A stretch of DNA of 6,358 bases from Candidatus Helarchaeota archaeon (lineage in GTDB: Archaea > Asgardarchaeota > Lokiarchaeia > Helarchaeales > JABXJV01): positions 1 through 6,358 of the forward strand of contig JABXJV010000154.1 in assembly GCA_013375355.1 (NCBI GenBank). Direction: 5' to 3'. Within the stretch, counting starts at the first letter, position 1. Every line of letters begins with the position of its first letter. The translations under genes were made by a program, and so were the position numbers. This document shows positions 4,976 to 6,358 of this stretch, piece by piece. A model generated the notes under the pieces. That model ran no database searches. It worked only from the letters and a program-made list of their open reading frames with translations, and was not told the origin of the DNA.

Positions 4976-5827
4976 ATTAGTGCAGAAAAAAAGACAATTA
5001 AAAAGAAGAAAGCCAAAAAGAAAGAAAAAAAAATCAAAAAGAAAGAAAAAAAGATTACAACCAAAAAATTAGAAAAGGGGGATTTAGTTTTATTAGATTT
5101 GATTGGAAGGATTAAAAGTAATAACAAATTATTTGATGTAACCTCAGAAGAAATTGCAAAAAAAGAGGGTGTTTATTCGGAAAAGGATATATATGGGCCC
5201 CGTCTTGTTGTTGTTGGAGAAGGTGGGTCTATACTTGATGGTTTAAGTAAAGAAGTTGAAAATATGACCATAGGTGAGACTAAAAAGATTGAACTTGCTC
5301 CAAAAGACGCTTTTGGTCAAAAAGATATTGCCAACATTAAAAGATATAGTGAACGCGAATTAATTAAAAAATATAAAATTGAGCCACGTAAATCATTAGG
5401 AAGAAGAGTAAATATTGGTGGAAAAGCTGGATATATAGTAAATGTTAGCGGTGGACGTGTACGTGTAGATTTTAATCATCCTTTAGCAGGTGAAACAGTC
5501 ATATATGAAATAACCGTAAATAAAAAACTTAAAGACGATACTGAAAAGATTCAACAATTTATTAATATGTATTTTGGTGGCGTCGCTACTGAAAAATTTG
5601 ATTTTAATATTTTAATAGATGAAAAAAAAGTTAGTATTAATCTGCCCTACCCTTTTTCCTTAATGCAAGGAATTGGAAATGTGAAATTTAGAATTTCACA
5701 AAGCATCTTTCAATTTATAGAAAATGTAGAAAATGTTGAATTTATAGAAGTTATGGAGAAAAAAATGTTTATGCCTTCAGAAGAACATACAAATCATGAC
5801 CATCCAAATCATGAACATTCAACTTAA
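4976..5827 (+). CDS. Archaeal long FKBP-type peptidyl-prolyl isomerase (SlyD-like)
   Basis: The product is a prolyl cis-trans isomerase and chaperone of the long archaeal type, as in M. jannaschii FKBP26. Counting from ATT 4976 it has 283 residues. Residues 1-31 are an unusual lysine-rich tail. The FKBP fold starts at LEKGDLVLLDLIGRI (32-46), with F53-D54 in the active-site strand, VVVGEGGSILDGL (78-90) and IGETKKIELAPKDAFG (99-114). The insert-in-flap chaperone domain covers about 120-170 and ends in NHPLAGETVIYEI (167-179), where the FKBP fold resumes. A second domain (about 188-262) matches the extra C-terminal domain of the long forms. The tail has five His in its last 14 residues (HTNHDHPNHEHST), like the metal-binding tail of SlyD. 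A TTG at 5099 would begin too late, cutting off the first strand. ATT as start is inferred from the Shine-Dalgarno and frame. It shares direction with UPF0179, probably as one operon. Confidence 0.85.
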   Translation: MSAEKKTIKKKKAKKKEKKIKKKEKKITTKKLEKGDLVLLDLIGRIKSNNKLFDVTSEEIAKKEGVYSEKDIYGPRLVVVGEGGSILDGLSKEVENMTIGETKKIELAPKDAFGQKDIANIKRYSERELIKKYKIEPRKSLGRRVNIGGKAGYIVNVSGGRVRVDFNHPLAGETVIYEITVNKKLKDDTEKIQQFINMYFGGVATEKFDFNILIDEKKVSINLPYPFSLMQGIGNVKFRISQSIFQFIENVENVEFIEVMEKKMFMPSEEHTNHDHPNHEHST

Positions 5828-5829
5828 AA

Positions 5830-6358
5830 TTATCTTTCTTTTCTTAAATACTCACCTAAATCCATTATAATCTTAATTATTATTTTGTTACGGTTTGTTA
5901 TTTTTGAAAGATTCTCGGAATCAATTAAAAATTTGCCGAGTGCAATACTTTCTTTTAATTCATTGCGTACGATAACAAATTCATCTTTTTTAATTCGAGG
6001 TTCAACCTTTTTTATTAATGCTAACGGGATATTTCGACCGTATAAGGCGGTTTGCTCTCCTTTTCCAGTTAAAATCACATATTTTTTTGTATAATCCGAG
6101 ATAAGTTCAAGTGCGGCTATTTGGATTTTAAATTGATTTTTTAATAGATCCCCAAAATGGATGCCAATAAAAATAGGAGTATCCTTTCCTTTGATTTTAT
6201 TAAAAATTTCGATTATTTGAGGAGGAACTAAAAATATGCTTTTCCATTTGCCTTCTGCTACAATTAATTGATAATTATTTTTGACTTTCTCATAAATTTT
6301 TGATCCAAATTTTGAATTAATATCTTTTTGTATGAATCTTTCTTCTGACGGAGATATA
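5830..6358 (-). CDS. NIP7-like ribosome-biogenesis protein with PUA domain (partial)
   Basis: The frame is open from the right edge to TAA at 5832-5830, giving 175 residues; eukaryotic NIP7 has about 180, so only a few N-terminal residues are missing. Landmarks are FIGIHFGDLLKNQFKIQIAA (63-82 of the visible part), matching the FGKF..THKFRLHVTALDYL stretch of NIP7, then KGEQTALYGRNI (99-110), matching its AEQSFLYGN, and a final DLGEYLRKER, matching DIGEYVRHE. The second half is an RNA-binding PUA domain. Yeast NIP7 acts in 60S subunit assembly and pre-rRNA processing, and archaeal NIP7 binds RNA. A GTG at 6078 lies inside the protein and is not the start. It converges on the FKBP gene with two bases between stop codons, so their mRNAs must overlap. 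No U-rich terminator is seen for it inside the FKBP 3' end. Confidence 0.85.
   Translation of the reverse strand, partial: ISPSEERFIQKDINSKFGSKIYEKVKNNYQLIVAEGKWKSIFLVPPQIIEIFNKIKGKDTPIFIGIHFGDLLKNQFKIQIAALELISDYTKKYVILTGKGEQTALYGRNIPLALIKKVEPRIKKDEFVIVRNELKESIALGKFLIDSENLSKITNRNKIIIKIIMDLGEYLRKER
5833..5845 (+). terminator. Possible U-rich terminator of the FKBP operon
   Basis: TCTTTCTTTTCTT begins six bases after the FKBP stop codon, inside the 3' end of the converging NIP7 gene. Archaeal transcripts often end at such pyrimidine/U-rich tracts. It also encodes part of the lysine-rich end of NIP7 on the other strand, so its composition may have a coding cause. Confidence 0.3.

Noticed and set aside
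4930..5127. Minus-strand open frame with a very hydrophobic product
   Set aside because: It is the antisense of the lysine-rich FKBP tail; AAA/AAG reversed gives Phe/Leu and mimics a membrane protein.
6076..6078. GTG as the start of a small 82-residue minus-strand gene
   Set aside because: The frame continues without a stop to the window edge, and the upstream part matches the NIP7 N-terminal domain.
5885..6094. Plus-strand open frame inside the NIP7 region
   Set aside because: The minus strand here gives a clear NIP7/PUA match, so this frame is its shadow.

Overview
The window looks like a piece of an AT-rich archaeal chromosome. The archaeal assignment rests on a UPF0179-family protein, a long archaeal-type FKBP with a SlyD-like insert, a NIP7/PUA ribosome-biogenesis protein, TATA-type promoters, and a secreted, sequon-rich, C-terminally anchored surface protein. 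Low GC, lysine-rich proteins and this style of surface protein would fit an Asgard (Promethearchaeota/Lokiarchaeia-like) genome. That narrower placement is inference, because no rRNA or eukaryotic-signature gene is present.

Layout. Positions 1-350 are non-coding as far as I can see, with a striking C-rich tract (G-rich on the other strand) and a tnpB promoter zone holding two TGCGCA dyads. Positions 351-2875 form an accessory island on the + strand: a TnpB-related protein of the IS200/IS605 orbit with a RuvC-like fold, then, 50 bases later, a helix-turn-helix plus LAGLIDADG homing-endonuclease-like protein. Converging on this from the right is a minus-strand surface protein (3023-3925). A 538-base gap (3926-4463) follows, with its promoter at the left end and what may be decayed minus-strand coding scraps. 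Positions 4464-5827 carry a probable two-gene operon, UPF0179 then FKBP-type prolyl isomerase. From 5830 to the right edge a nearly complete NIP7 homologue runs on the minus strand and meets the FKBP gene tail to tail with two bases between.

How it fits together. The right half is housekeeping and leans towards protein folding and ribosome assembly. The left half is mobile. The point of most interest is the pairing of two unrelated nuclease families, one of a type that can be RNA-guided and one protein-guided, in the same orientation in one small island. Next are the FKBP gene, which has no usable ATG, GTG or full-length TTG start but has a Shine-Dalgarno seven bases before an ATT, and an abrupt GC rise with hairpins near the 3' end of the tnpB-like gene, where other TnpB elements encode their guide RNA.
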